Positions 33,790-44,658 of a DNA stretch of 64,000 nt are shown here, piece after piece (position 1 is the first letter of the stretch; every line of letters begins with the position of its first letter). Location: NCBI GenBank assembly GCA_006176705.1, contig QRFJ01000485.1, positions 248,001 through 312,000 of the forward strand, given 5' to 3'. Below the pieces are notes generated by a model that had not been told where the DNA came from, searched no databases, and saw only the letters and a list, made by a program, of their open reading frames with translations. This DNA comes from Cocos nucifera (Eukaryota > Streptophyta > Magnoliopsida > Arecales > Arecaceae). Both the position numbers and the translations under genes were made by a program.

Positions 33790-35260
33790 TAGTGATCGGA
33801 GGACCTACAATGCTCAACAGGTTAACACATATCCACCACCAATCCAGGAGAACCCACCAATGGCACCGACGGTCTCATAGGAATAGTATGACATCCAACT
33901 TCATCAGGTGTAGGTACTATCAGCTGCCGTAAGAGGAATACAGCAGGTCGATGAGTGTTGTCCGATCGAAGAAGATTCAAGCCTGGTCCGGATAATGCCA
34001 GAGGAACAACACCCCCATAGCCCTAGGGCGGAGGCCAGTCATGACAGCCGACCTACTGGTCCTTCCCGTCGAAGATCTGAGCGCTCGCCAACACCAATTT
34101 CAAGAAGAGGCTCCACTCCGGACCATGAGACTCCTAAACACCAAGCCACTCATGAGGATGACATGAAGAAAAAGCTCAAAGAGATGCAATGGCAGCTGGA
34201 TGCGTTGCGGGAGACGAGGCAACGTGGGGAGAATTTGGGGTTTAATATCGATCCCCCATTCACTCAGAAGATTATGGATGAACCCTTGTCACATTAGTTC
34301 AAGATTTCTTAGATGAAACTTTATGAAGGAATGACTGATCCCGTAGATCATCTAGATAGTTTCCAAACTCTTATGCATCTGCAAGGGGCTATTGATGCGA
34401 TACTATGTCGAGCTTTTTCTTCAACTTTGAGAAAGATGGCTCGACACTGGTATTTGAATCTGAATCCTGGCTTCATAGATTCCTTCTACCAGTTGAGCCA
34501 TTTATTCATTTCCCACTTTGTAAGCAGTCATCGGCAACATCGCAACTCTGACTTCCTTATGAGCATCAAGTAATGGAAGAATGAGCCCTTTCGAGAGTAT
34601 ATTAATCACTTCAATGCAGCCACTTTTGAGGTTCAAAATTTAGACCCATCGATGGCCATGACAGCATTCAAGGCCGATCTCCTCCAAAATAACCTTTTGT
34701 TCTCCCTTAACTTGGACTATCTGAAGGATTTTGCTGAGATGCTAGAATGAGTGGAGAAGTATGCCCAGGCCGAAGAGGCTTTCGACCAGCAAGAAAGTAG
34801 CCAAGATGGTAGGTTGGGTCCATCCCAAAAATAGGAGAAGAAAAAAGATCATAGATGGATGTAGCACCGTCGGGAGGATCCATGGTTTCAATAATCACAC
34901 ACCCACCTTGGGGTAGCCAACCAGCATCTCCAAAGCCACGAGGCTGATCTAGAACTCCACCTCAGAGGTTCAATTACCACACCCTCCTCAATGCACTCCG
35001 GGCTCAGATTCTGATGGAGATCGAGCGTCGAGAAGATATACCTCGACCCAAGAAAATGATAATTTCTGCTCGAGTAAGAAACTCGAAGAAGTATTACTGA
35101 TATCATCATGACCATGGGCATGATACTGAGGAGTGCTGGTAGCTCAAAAAGAAAATAGAGGCACTAATCAAGCAGGGCTGACTTCGGCACTATGTGGATG
35201 AACGGCGAATCCCGACGAATCTGGATCATGACCAATCTCGATAGGATGAACCGCGCAGAG
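33790..35260 (+). pseudogene. gag: TAT-1 gag
   Basis: An open part at 33995-34297 is Pro/Arg/Ser-rich, then charged (MKKKLKEMQWQLDALRE), ending in the region PPFTQKIMDEPL, a usual Tat entry to the capsid domain. The retrotransposon gag domain follows (34313-34740) with KLYEGMTDPVDHLDSF, ARHWYLNLNPGFIDSF and FREYINHFNAATFEV. The C-terminal zinc-knuckle zone (about 35110-35200) reads HDHGHDTEECW and LKKKIEALIKQG. About seven stops interrupt it, several in contexts where family members have Trp or Gln. The protein would have been the particle-forming Gag. Confidence 0.85.
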
Positions 35261-35379
35261 AGTAGCCAACTACAGGAGAAATCAAAGTAACTACTAGAGG
35301 AAACCTTGGTGGAAACACTTCAGATAGGGATCGATCAAGAGAGGAACCAAGGAAGAGAAAGGCAGATGGTGAAATTACT

Positions 35380-35870
35380 TTCACCGATGAAGATCTGGAA
35401 GAAATAAGTCAGCCCCATGATGATCCTATAGTCATTTTCCTGAATATTGCTCATTATGATGTACATCGGATCCTTGTTGATAATGGAAGCTTGATAGATG
35501 TTTTATTTTATGATGCCTTTGTTCGAATGAACTTAAACCCTGAACTACTGATGAAGAGGAATGTATCTCTAGTTGGATTTTCTGGCGCTACGGTTCTAGT
35601 GGAAGGGACTATCTTACTAACGACAAAAGCTGGACGAGCTCCGAAGCAGACGGTTGTCGATATAACTTATTTCATTGTGAATAGTTCCTCCACCTATAAT
35701 GTCATTTTAGGTCAATCAGGCCTAAATACCCTCTAGGCCATAGTATCGACCTATCACCTGAAGGTCAAATTCATGACTCCACATGAAATCGATGAGCTCA
35801 GGAGAAACCAGTCAGTCGCAAGGGAATGTTACATGGCTACTTTACGTAGAGTGATGGCTGAAGAGTAACC
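35380..35870 (+). pseudogene. pol: TAT-1 aspartic protease
   Basis: The retropepsin-like domain reads HRILVDNGSLIDVLFYDAF with the catalytic Asp in the form DNG, usual in Tat elements. A beta-sheet core (GFSGATVLVEGTI) and the C-terminal YNVILGQSGLNTL (35680-35736) follow. A stop follows immediately at 35734-35736, where the family has Trp-like or Arg residues, and the frame continues with STYHLKVKFMTPH. The domain itself is open and well preserved. Confidence 0.88.
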
Positions 35871-36089
35871 CATGAATGAGTTAGACATTCAAGATGAACA
35901 AACTAAACAAAGAGGCTCCCCAGGAGAAGAATTGATCTCTATACCGATCAAGGATGATCCGAACAAGGTTGTGAAGGTTGGCTCAAGCTTATGTGAAGAA
36001 GATCGATAGCACCTCATCATATTTTTATGAGATAATGTCGATGTGTTTACTTGGTCAGCTTCAGATATGCTCGGCATCGATCTATAAGT

Positions 36090-36790
36090 CATGGTACACC
36101 GACTCAATGTAGATCTGAATCATCGTCCGATCAAGCAGAAAAAGTGAAGCTTCACCCCTGAACGTCAGAGGGTGATACAAGAAGAAGTTGATAAGCTCTT
36201 GAAGGCCGACTTTATTCGAGAAGTTTATTATCTAGAGTAGTTGACTAACGTTATCCTCGTCAAAAAGGTCAGTGGAAAATGGCACACATGTATTGATTAT
36301 GTGGATCTCAATGGAGCATGCCCAAAGGATAGCTATCCTCTACCGCGCATAGACCAACTGGTGGATGCGACCTCGAGACATCAGCTCTTATCATTCATGG
36401 ATGCTTTCTCGGGATACAACCAAATCCGATTGGCATCCGGGGATGAAGAAAAAACTTCTTTCATAACTGACCAAGGCCTTTTTTACTACAAGGTCATGCC
36501 GTTTGGCTTGAAGAATGCTGGGGCGACCTATCAAAGACTTGTGAACAAGCTTTTCAAAGAGTAGATTAGGAGAAATATGGAAGTGTACGTGGACGACATG
36601 CTCGTCAAAAGTAGGGCAGTTGAATACCATATTACCGATCTAGAAGAAGCCTTTTCTATACTACGATATTTTCGGATGAAGCTCAACCCAGATAAATGTG
36701 CCTTTGGTATCACCTCCGAAAAACTTCTTGGGTTCATGGTGTCATAATGTGGGATTAAGGCCAATTCAGAGGAGATTCAACCTCTTCAAG
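36090..36790 (+). pseudogene. pol: TAT-1 reverse transcriptase
   Basis: QRVIQEEVDKLLKADFIRE leads into an open frame 36241-36564 with WHTCIDYVDLNGACPKDSYP, DAFSGYNQIRLA and MPFGLKNAGATYQRL. A TAG at 36562-36564 is followed by EVYVDDMLVKS (about 36580-36612), the catalytic YVDD with both aspartates, and then KLNPDKCAFGI. These are RT motifs in the proper order. Stops at 36238, 36562 and about 36745 prevent a continuous product. Confidence 0.93.
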
Positions 36791-37940
36791 AGATGAAGCC
36801 TCCGAGGACGATCGAAGAAGTGCAGCGACTCATAGGAAGGATCACAATCTTAAATAGATTTCTATCGAGATCGACAAAAAAGAGCCTTTCATTCTTTAAA
36901 GCCTTTAAGCAATCGAAGGACTTTTAATGGATGGATGAATGCCAGATAGCCTTCGACGAACTAAAGAAATACCTTAGCTCTCCCCCTCTGTTAAACAAGC
37001 CAAGCTTGAGGAGGTATTGTACTTGTATCTAGCTATTTCTTCTTCAGTAATTAGTTCTGTTCTGATCCGATAAGAGGCCAAGGTGTAGAAGCCAATCTAT
37101 TACATGAGTCGGATACTTCATGATGCTAAGACTAGGTATCCGAGACTAAAAAAGATCATCTATGCTCTCTTGATATCTACAAAAAAATTATGCCTATATT
37201 TCCAAGCACATACCATCGCAGTCCTTATAGACCAACCTATTAGATTGGTATTGTACTGACTAGATACTTTCAAGCGGCTAGCTAAATGGGCTATCGAGCT
37301 AGGCAAATTTGATATCAAAAATTTGCTGAGGCCATCCATTAAAGCTCAGGCATTGGTGGATTTCATTTTGGAATGTACAATTCTAGATGAGGAATCTAGT
37401 CACATTGAAACCTCTTCAATCGATGAATGTTGGACCCTGCATGTTGATGGATCTTCGAATGCCACGGGATCCGGAGCTGGCCTGATCTTAACCAGTCCGG
37501 AAGGAGTAATAGCAGAATATGCTTTACACTTTGACTTTTCAGCTTTCAACAATGAAGCCAAGTATGAGGCATTAGTAGCGGGACTTCGAATAGCAAAAGA
37601 AATGAGAGTTTGGCATCTCAGAGTACATAGTGATTCATAGTTGGTGATTGGTCAGGTTCAAGGAGAATATGAAGCCCGAAAGCTGAATATGGTAAAGTAT
37701 CTGCAGATGATCAAAGACTTGGCTTTTAGCTTTTTAGCAATGGATGTTCAGCAGATACCAAGGGCGGAGAATGTGCGAGTTGACCTCCTTTCTAAACTAG
37801 CAACCCATGGAGCAGCCGACCTAAAAAGAAGCTCATACATGGAAGTCCTTGAGAAGCCAAGTATTGAGGAGATCCCAATAATGCAAGCTGATCCAGAATC
37901 GAGCTGGATAGATCCTATTCTCTATTATTTATGAGATGGA
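36791..37940 (+). pseudogene. pol: TAT-1 RT connection and RNase H
   Basis: After EEVQRLIGRITILNRF (RT thumb/connection), the region 37020-37320 has frame changes and stops. RNase H is open at 37323-37640: WTLHVDGSSNATGSGAGLIL holds the first catalytic Asp, EAKYEALVAGLRIA the Glu, and LRVHSDS the second Asp. A TAG follows at 37638-37640 in the place of the residue before LV in the family. The chain then goes on to 37934 with QQIPRAENVRVDLLSKLA, the last RNase H block. The tail ILPTDREEAKRLRHLA leads to integrase. Confidence 0.9.
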
Positions 37941-39135
37941 ATTTTGCCTACGGATCGAGAGGAGGCAAAAAGATTAAGACACCTCGCTCCACAATACATT
38001 GTTTACAAAGAAAAGTTATATAAGAGGTCCTTCACCCTACCTCTGCTCAGATGCCTCCATCCTTTGGAAGCCGACTATGCCTGCAAAAAGTTTATGAAGG
38101 AATCTATGGTAATCACCTGGTGGGCAAGGCTCTGTCCCATAAAATATTATGGTAGGGATATTTTTGACCGACCATGCAAAGAGATGCGGTCGAACTGGTG
38201 AGCAAATATGACCAATGCCAAAGGACCTCAAACATTCAGCATCGACCATCGACCCCATTGGCCCCGATCATGACCCCTTGGCCCTTTGCTCAATGGGGAA
38301 TGGATATCCTCGGACCATTTTTCATCGCTGTGGCATAGAAGAAATTCCTGATCATCGCGATTGACTATTTTACTAAATGGGTGGAAGCAGAGGCAGTGGC
38401 TATGATTACTGAAGTTAGAATTTAGAATTTTATCTGAAAGTCTATTATATGTCAATATGGTTTACCCCGTGCCATCATAATCGATAATGGATGATAATTC
38501 AATAACCCAAGGTTTACAGGGTTTTATAATGACTATGGAATCTCTCATAGATTGACATCGGTAGGTCATCCATAGACTAATGGCAAGGTCGAGGTGATGA
38601 ACAGGATGTTATTGCAGGGATTGAAAGCTCGCATAAGCCAGGCAAAAGGATCGTGGGTTGAAGAGTTGTACAATGTCCTTTAGGCGTATCGCACGATGCA
38701 ACGTGTCCCAATTGAAGAGACATCTTTCATGTTGGCCTTCGATATGGAGGCTATGATACCCATAGAGATGGGGTTACCCATGCTCCGAGTAGAGGAATTC
38801 AATGAAGATAGCAATTCCTTCAGGATGAGGGCGAATCTGGATCTGCTAGAAGAAATTCGAGAATGAGCTCGAGTTCGGATGGCCAACTATCAACAGAGGA
38901 TTGCCCGATACTATAATTCTCAAGTAAAGAGCAAATCTTTTCTAGCATGACAATTAGTTCTTCATCGAGTTGAGATTTCTTATCCATCTGAACGGTCAAA
39001 GTTGTCGCCAAACTAGAAAGGTCCTTATCGCATGGCTGAAGTAGTCCGATCGAGAACTTATCGTCTCTATCGACTGGATGGAACTCTGATCCTAAGGATC
39101 TAGAACACCAATAATCTTTGGAGATATTACCCTTA
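37941..39135 (+). pseudogene. pol: TAT-1 integrase
   Basis: Zinc domain remnant: EGIYGNHLVGKALSHKIL and KYDQCQRTSN (about 38090-38220), in which one His and one Cys of the HHCC set have become Tyr. The core has AQWGMDILGPF, IDYFTKWVEAE (first Asp), IIDNG (second Asp) and KVEVMNR (Glu) spread over 38290-38610. The C-terminal segment GPYRMAEVVRSRTYRLYRL and NTNNLWRYY ends at 39135. Several stops, e.g. in DNG--FNN and VGHP-TNG, inactivate it. The DDE residues are still present. Confidence 0.9.
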
Positions 39136-39189
39136 GAATGTAATTTTCATCTTGAATTTTTATTCGATAATGAATGATAACTTCTCATA

Positions 39190-39700
39190 GATTTTAGTTT
39201 TGCCAACGCATGCTCCTCAGCCATAGCTGAGGAATGGAATGCATCTCCATCAGATTTCACCAATGCATGCTTCTCGGCCGCTCCTTGGCCACGACCGAGA
39301 AGCGAAAAGTGTCTCCACCAAATTTTGCTTGTGCACAATCCTCAACTACGATCAAGAAGCGGAACGCATCTCTACTAGATTTTGCTAATGTGCGCTCCTC
39401 GACCGTGGTCGAGGGGCAGAATGCATCTCCACTAGATTTCGCCAACGTGCGCTCCTCGGCCACGACCGAGGAGCGGAACGTGTCTCCATCAAGTTTTGCC
39501 AACACATGCTCCTTGGCCACGGTCGAGGAGTGGAATGCATCTCCGATAAGTTTTGCCAATGCGTGCTCCTCGGCCATAGTCGAGGAGTGGAATGCATCTT
39601 CATCAGAGCCCACCAACGCACACTCCTCGGCCATGGTCGAGGAGCAGAACGTAACTCATGAAGTTCATGAAAACACGCTCCTCGACTATGGTTGAGGATC
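39190..39700 (+). repeat. 57-bp tandem repeat in TAT-1 3' region
   Basis: About eight to nine imperfect units, each roughly GCATCTCCATCAGATTTTGC, then CAATGCGTGCTCCTCGGCC, then a variable GGTCGAGGAGTGGAAT. The spacing from TCTCC at 39426 to TCTCC at 39483 is exactly 57. Because 57 is divisible by three, a long frame (39234-39695, + strand) and its antisense shadows remain open, but no known Tat protein is encoded here. Tat-group elements often carry tandem repeats between integrase and the 3' LTR, and some have seeded satellites. Confidence 0.85.
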
Positions 39701-40110
39701 GTAATGCATTGGCATGAATCATCTGTCACTTCTCAGTCACGCCACCTAAGGTCTATGCTAACCTACGTCTCGAAAAAGAAAAATCTAGCGAAGAACATAC
39801 AAACTCAACAACATAAGCAAAAGAAGGCTTTGTATTAAAGTTCAGTGTTTACAAGTGATGGTTTGCCCATACAAAAGTACCTCAACAAAGACCAAGGGCA
39901 AACAAAAAAGGTCGACCTAAAAAAGAGAAGGAAAAAAAAAGATCGAACATGCCCGATCAAAATGGTACACTAAGCTCCATCCAGAGCTCTAGATTCGCCG
40001 ACCTTCGCTTGGTCTGGTAGGGTGATAATGGTTGGGGGTGGTACCGATGCTGCATCCTCGGCAACCAGGTTGTCGCGTGCAGGGCTGAAGACATCTTCCA
40101 TCTGAATCAC
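39701..40110 (+). other. TAT-1 spacer between tandem repeat and antisense ORF
   Basis: Noncoding. Plus-strand GTATTAAAG and purine-rich AAAAAGAGAAGGAAAAAAAA (39921-39940) are unremarkable; the tract would correspond to the 3' UTR of the antisense ORF. Confidence 0.4.
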
Positions 40111-41959
40111 CTAACCCTCAACTTCCTTAGCCTCCTCATCGTCTGACTCCAAGAGGTCCAAGTTTAGATCGAGAAAGATCCTCCAGACCTTCTCTTTCAG
40201 GTCTATGCCCCCTTGCAGGTAGGAGAGAGATGCAAAATCCATCTTGATGTTGTGGAATTCTTTCAAGGCATGGAAGACCTTGACCGACTCTATCCTGGCG
40301 ACCTCTGCTTGTGCCTTCCCGACCTCCCTCTCTCCTAGTACCCGAGCTTCAATCTTAGTTAGTTCAGACTCCAGCTGCTTCACCCTCTCCCTAAGGGACC
40401 TGGTCTCGTCCTCGGCCTTTAGCCGAGATAACTGAGCATCATCCGCCCTTCGGTTGGCATGGGCGGCTTTCTCCTCAGCTTTCTTAGAGAGGCATCGAAC
40501 CTCTCTAATTACCTCGGCAAAATGGTCCACAGGATGGACGAGCTGAAAAAAAAATAGAAGAGAAAAAAGAAAAAGCTGAGTTGGGAAATGAATGGAAGAT
40601 CTAAGATGAAGGTCGGTAAAAAAGCAGACACGTACCCGAAGGAGAGAATCGTAGAAGTCCTGCATGCGAAAGGCACCCCCAGCCTCCTCGAAGATTTGGA
40701 CGTCGATCGGTAAGATGACCAACTTCAGTAATGAATGGGCAACTTAGTAGTCGCCGAGGCCCTTCCTTTTGTCCTCAATATTTGAGGGAACTTCCATCGG
40801 AGAGACACTCTCTAGAACATTGGGTTCGCGGTTGGACTTCTGGATGGAGATCTTCGGCCCACCCGAGCTTCTTTTGGAAGAGGATGCAGAAAGTCGGGGG
40901 ATGGACTTTCCTGGAGCTACAGACTGAAGCGGTATCACAGCCTTCACCGACACCTTCTCCTTCCTTGGGGCATCGGCCACTCTCGAGGAATCTCCTATCG
41001 TGGGCTGCGCTAGGACAGCCTCGGTCCGAGCATGTTTGGGGGCCATGGCCATGCTAGTCTTCCTCTTCTTCGCCATCCGATAAAAAATTTCGAGGTCAAA
41101 CGGGTTCATCGCTGAACAAAAAAATATAAGACTCGGTCAATGATAATGATAAGAAAAGAAAAGATGACCCAAACGAAATTGCATGAGAATACTTACTCCT
41201 CGGATCAGTTGGAATCAGTCTGACCTTAAATAAGTTCTCCTCGGTAAGAAATTTGAACAGCGGGAGAGGAGCAAGACTAAAGATTTGACTCAAGACCTCC
41301 TCCTCGGCTTTGGATAGTATTGGAGGTCTGACAGCCGACCTATGAGGTTGCCCCCATGATGTGCTAAAACCCCATTATTGCTCGGCTAACACAAAAAAAA
41401 AGCACTCTTTTCAATTATGCACCGAGGAAGGAGCACCTCGAAAAAGATGGTATACTCTTCGAGGAGAAGCATACCACCATCCGACCTTCATCGGATGCTC
41501 CTTTAAAGTGAAGCAGGCTCAGAGAAGACGGGAGGTAGGCTCGATCTCGAGGAGAAGGCAATGGATGAAGAAGCCTAAAATCGATCATTAGGAGTTTGGC
41601 GCCAAACAACAAAAGCTAATTCTATGTAGGTTCAGAAGCTCGATAATTAAAAATTGAAATGGCAACCTAAGATCGGCCTTTAGCGATTCCTCATAAATAT
41701 CGATCCATCTAGGTCGAGGAAGAGTTATACGCTCCCCAGGACCGACGACCTCTAACTTGAAATCACCTAAGGCATGGTACCTCATCCTAATAACTTCTAG
41801 ATACTCTGAAGTGAGGATGGAATCTATTTTGAAAGGGCCATGGTCTGGAACTTCACATTCCTTAGATTGGCCCGGAGAACCAACTACCTCGGAATTATGA
41901 TCCTCGCCAAAAGGATTATCCGAGCTCCAAGAAGATCGAGATAGACTAGATTGACTCAT
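40111..41959 (-). pseudogene. TAT-1 antisense ORF (aORF), internally deleted
   Basis: Read on the minus strand. A start at 41959 gives an acidic, Ser-rich N-terminus (MSQSSLSRSSWSSDNPFGED) and VIRMRYHALGDFKLEV...TLPRPRW to 41588. After a frame change comes PSPRDRAYLPSS, joined directly to a remnant of the WWY block; about 100 codons present in TAT-2 are missing. Then a stretch with MAKKRKTSMAMAPKHART (41079-40744), Lys-rich and possibly nuclear, and 40722-40111 with a long coiled coil (KKAEEKAAHANRRADD, RLKAEDETRSLRERVKQLES) and an acidic end (LLESDDEEAKEVEG). Gaps near 40490-40550 and 41090-41300 have intron-like T/C tracts. Plant Tat elements carry such an ORF opposite to pol; its function is unknown. 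Confidence 0.8.
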
Positions 41960-42394
41960 GAGTATGGAGGAGACTGACCTAAAGGGAGAGAAGGTCGAAC
42001 AACAAGGGGAGTTAGGGCAGGATCGATGGTAGCTCGACTGAGTCTGAACTATTCTTCATGCAAAGTATCGGAGTTCACCCTTTAAGCAATAGTAGTAGTC
42101 AAAAAGAGTAATACAGACCCTATTTATAAGAGGCATGGATGGCTTCGATCTACTCTCATTTCATCTATCCTCTTAGATCTTTATCAAGTGTCAAATACCC
42201 ATTGGTTGGGATGGGTAAACCCAGAGCAAAGCAATGGACGATTAGATTTCATGGCTGATGGACTTCTCCCAATCTTGTCATGCTATCGATCTCCAACACT
42301 GCAATATATGCATGATTTGAAGATCGGCTTCGATAGAGTACTTACATCAATTGCTCAGAGGTAGATCGACCTCGTAAGTGGAGAAAAATTATTA
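41960..42394 (+). other. TAT-1 region upstream of the 3' LTR
   Basis: Noncoding; it would contain the aORF promoter. GGTCTGTATTACTC and CCCTATTTATAAGAGG (about 42117-42134) give a TATA-like TATAAATAGGG on the minus strand, placed about 170 bases before the aORF start. The PPT is weak: AAGTGGAGAAAAAT at 42376-42389 abuts the LTR start at 42392. Confidence 0.6.
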
Positions 42395-43059
42395 TGGAAT
42401 GGGGCTGGTATGGCCTCGGCCTATTTAGGATCGACCGTCGACCTACCCCAATGGATCGTCTGAGCAGAACAATGCGACACTTCGTCCATGGTTAGCTATA
42501 ATTCCAACCGACCTATAATTCCGGCCGACCTACTGAAGATTGCCTCTTGGCAAAAATGAGGTAGGCCTTCATACCTCATCCTCATCGAATTCAGGTCAGC
42601 CATCGAGCTACGTGAATAGGCTCATAGTTTGTCAATGACCGACCTACAACCATCCCTACTAAAAGTGCATCCTCTTTGAATTAGAAAATTTGGATAAAGA
42701 GGAATCTTTTACAATCCCATCTTCAAAGAAGGAAAGAAATCTTCTGAATCAATCCAGGGTGACTAACTCAGAAAGCTGTTAGAGTCTAAAATGGATATGA
42801 CTCCAACTCTCCCTATAAATAAAGAGGCTCTGGGACCCTCTAGGTAGGCCATTCAATTTGATGCTTTCTCTCCTCATTGTTCTCCAATCTCCTAACTTAA
42901 GCATCGGAGGGTCTTCACTGGAGAACACTTCGGTGGAGACTTTATTGCAGGTGAATGGGTGAAGCTCCAACCAAGTTCATCCTCAACCTCATATTCCTCA
43001 ATGGCCGAGCTCCTCCATCCTCATCGACCGACCTTAAGCCAGGAGATCCAGGAGCAACA
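42390..43059 (+). repeat. TAT-1 3' LTR
   Basis: About 670 bases, TATTATGG...AGCAACA, with TATA box TATAAATA at 42814-42821. GTATC at 43060-43064 is the right target duplication. Confidence 0.88.
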
Positions 43060-43064
43060 GTATC

Positions 43065-43243
43065 AAATTAAATTTTATTCATATTATTTTTATGTAATGA
43101 ATTTGAAAATTAGTTTTTCAATCTTTAATGTGGTATCAATTAAATGTGCTTAACTTGAAAGAAAATGGGGGAGTAACAAAAATTGTAAAGCTTATGCATG
43201 CAAATTTTGAAAAAGAAAAGTACAAGATAATGCTAAAGAATGA

Positions 43244-43296
<53 letters not shown>

Positions 43297-44658
43297 TTTT
43301 GATAATCTAAATTTGAAATATGCTTATTTTAAAATACAGAGGGAGAGAAAAGTTGAAAGATAAAATAATCAACCTATAATTATGAAAAATAGCGGAAGAC
43401 AATGTTATTGAAATATTAAAAGAAAAATGAATCCTTGATATCTCCAAAATAAGGGAACAAATACTTTTTTATCTTAATTTGATTGAAGATTTTGATCTTA
43501 AGCTCTCAATCAATTAATTTATGAACTCTTTAGATTGAGCTTTCATGTATTTATCCAATTTCATTTACATGATTTGATTATTCTATCTTGTTTCTGGACA
43601 ATTAGTTTAAGTTAAAAGAAGTTTGAGACATATTCTTACTCCAAATAAATTAATTTTAATACATTCTTATAATTTTAAAACTCATTTATAAATATAATAC
43701 TTAATTTTTCATGTGTCAATCTTTTAAACATGATTTGCATGATTATTCTTGGTAAATGATTGGAGTTAAAGTAAATTTATAGCATATTTCTTCTCAAAAA
43801 TGAATTTCTAAACTCAATTTTGAAACTCATTTAAAAATTCAAATTTGATCCTAAATTTTTGATGTACATTGCAAAATCTTTATGAATTATTTGTTTTGAA
43901 ATAATTTTTACTCAAAGCAATGAATTTAAAAATATGACTATCTTTTGTTTTGATATTATTCATTTTTTTTTGCTCGATACATCTCTGTTACATATCTTTT
44001 TCAAGCTTAATTGACTAAAATTTCTTAAGAAAAGAAAAGATTGAATATTAAAGTATACATTATGCTTAGTTCCATGATCAAAACTTTTGAAAAACTCTAT
44101 TTCTCTTAAAGCTTAAAAGTGTATATTTAAAAATCTAATTAAAAGATCAATTTCATTTAAAATGGAGGAAGAGTCTGTAATATTTAAATTCAAGCTAATT
44201 TTTGAAATTAAAATAAATATTTAAAATTTATTTTGAGCTAAAGAATAAATTTTTAAAGAAAGATGATTCATTTAAATTGATTTCATGAATTTAATACATC
44301 TCTCAAGTTAATGCTTTGATGTTGATTTTGATGACTTCTTGTTTCTTTCCATGAGCTTTTTGATGACGTCAAAAAGAGAGAGAGGAATGTTGAGTATATG
44401 CTTGAAGAAACTCAATGAATTGTATTGATGCTTGAAATAAAAACTTAATACTCATTGATATGAATTGAAGTATTTTTTTTTATGAATATATGAAATATGT
44501 GCAATGAACCGAAAGAATAATTGAGAATATTCATGAAGTACTCATTCATGTGTTTAATCTATACTTCATGATATTTTTTAGCAAAATGCATAAAAATATA
44601 TTATTTGCTTTTATTGTGCATATACTCAAGATTTTGTCATTATCAAAAAGGAAGAGAT
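43065..44658 (+). other. SIRE-1 3' noncoding region with multiple PPT-like tracts
   Basis: No ORF. Purine tracts occur at about 43162 (GAAAATGGGGGAG), 43338 (CAGAGGGAGAGAAAAG), 44161 (AAATGGAGGAAGAG), 44355-44385 (TGATGACGTCAAAAAGAGAG plus AGAGG) and the final PPT 44641-44658 (TATCAAAAAGGAAGAGAT). Repeated PPTs upstream of the 3' LTR are a known Sirevirus hallmark. Confidence 0.7.
43243..43294. repeat. (AT)n microsatellite
   Basis: About 22 AT units in the SIRE-1 internal region. The 60-codon frame across it is an artefact. Confidence 0.95.

Larger units (their letters stand above)
32982..43059 (+). mobile_element. TAT-1: Ty3/gypsy Tat-lineage element, full length but decayed
   Basis: 10.1 kb: 5' LTR, PBS, gag, protease, RT, RNase H, integrase, 57-bp tandem repeats, antisense ORF, PPT and 3' LTR, all in Tat order. 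It is inserted in SIRE-1 with duplication GTATT/GTATC. The RT text CIDYVDLNGACPKDSYPLPR and DAFSGYNQI is typical of Tat. Many stops, mostly TAG, show it is dead. Confidence 0.92.

Noticed and set aside
39234..39695. 153-codon open frame on the plus strand, with 125- and 114-codon antisense frames
   Set aside because: The frames stay open because the repeat period of 57 is a multiple of three. No known Tat protein lies here and all three frames show the same 19-residue periodicity.
39190..39700. CRISPR-like array
   Set aside because: Units are contiguous and imperfect with no unique spacers, and the context is a plant retrotransposon.
43128..43310. 60-codon frame ending in alternating Ile-Tyr
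   Set aside because: It runs through the (AT)n microsatellite.
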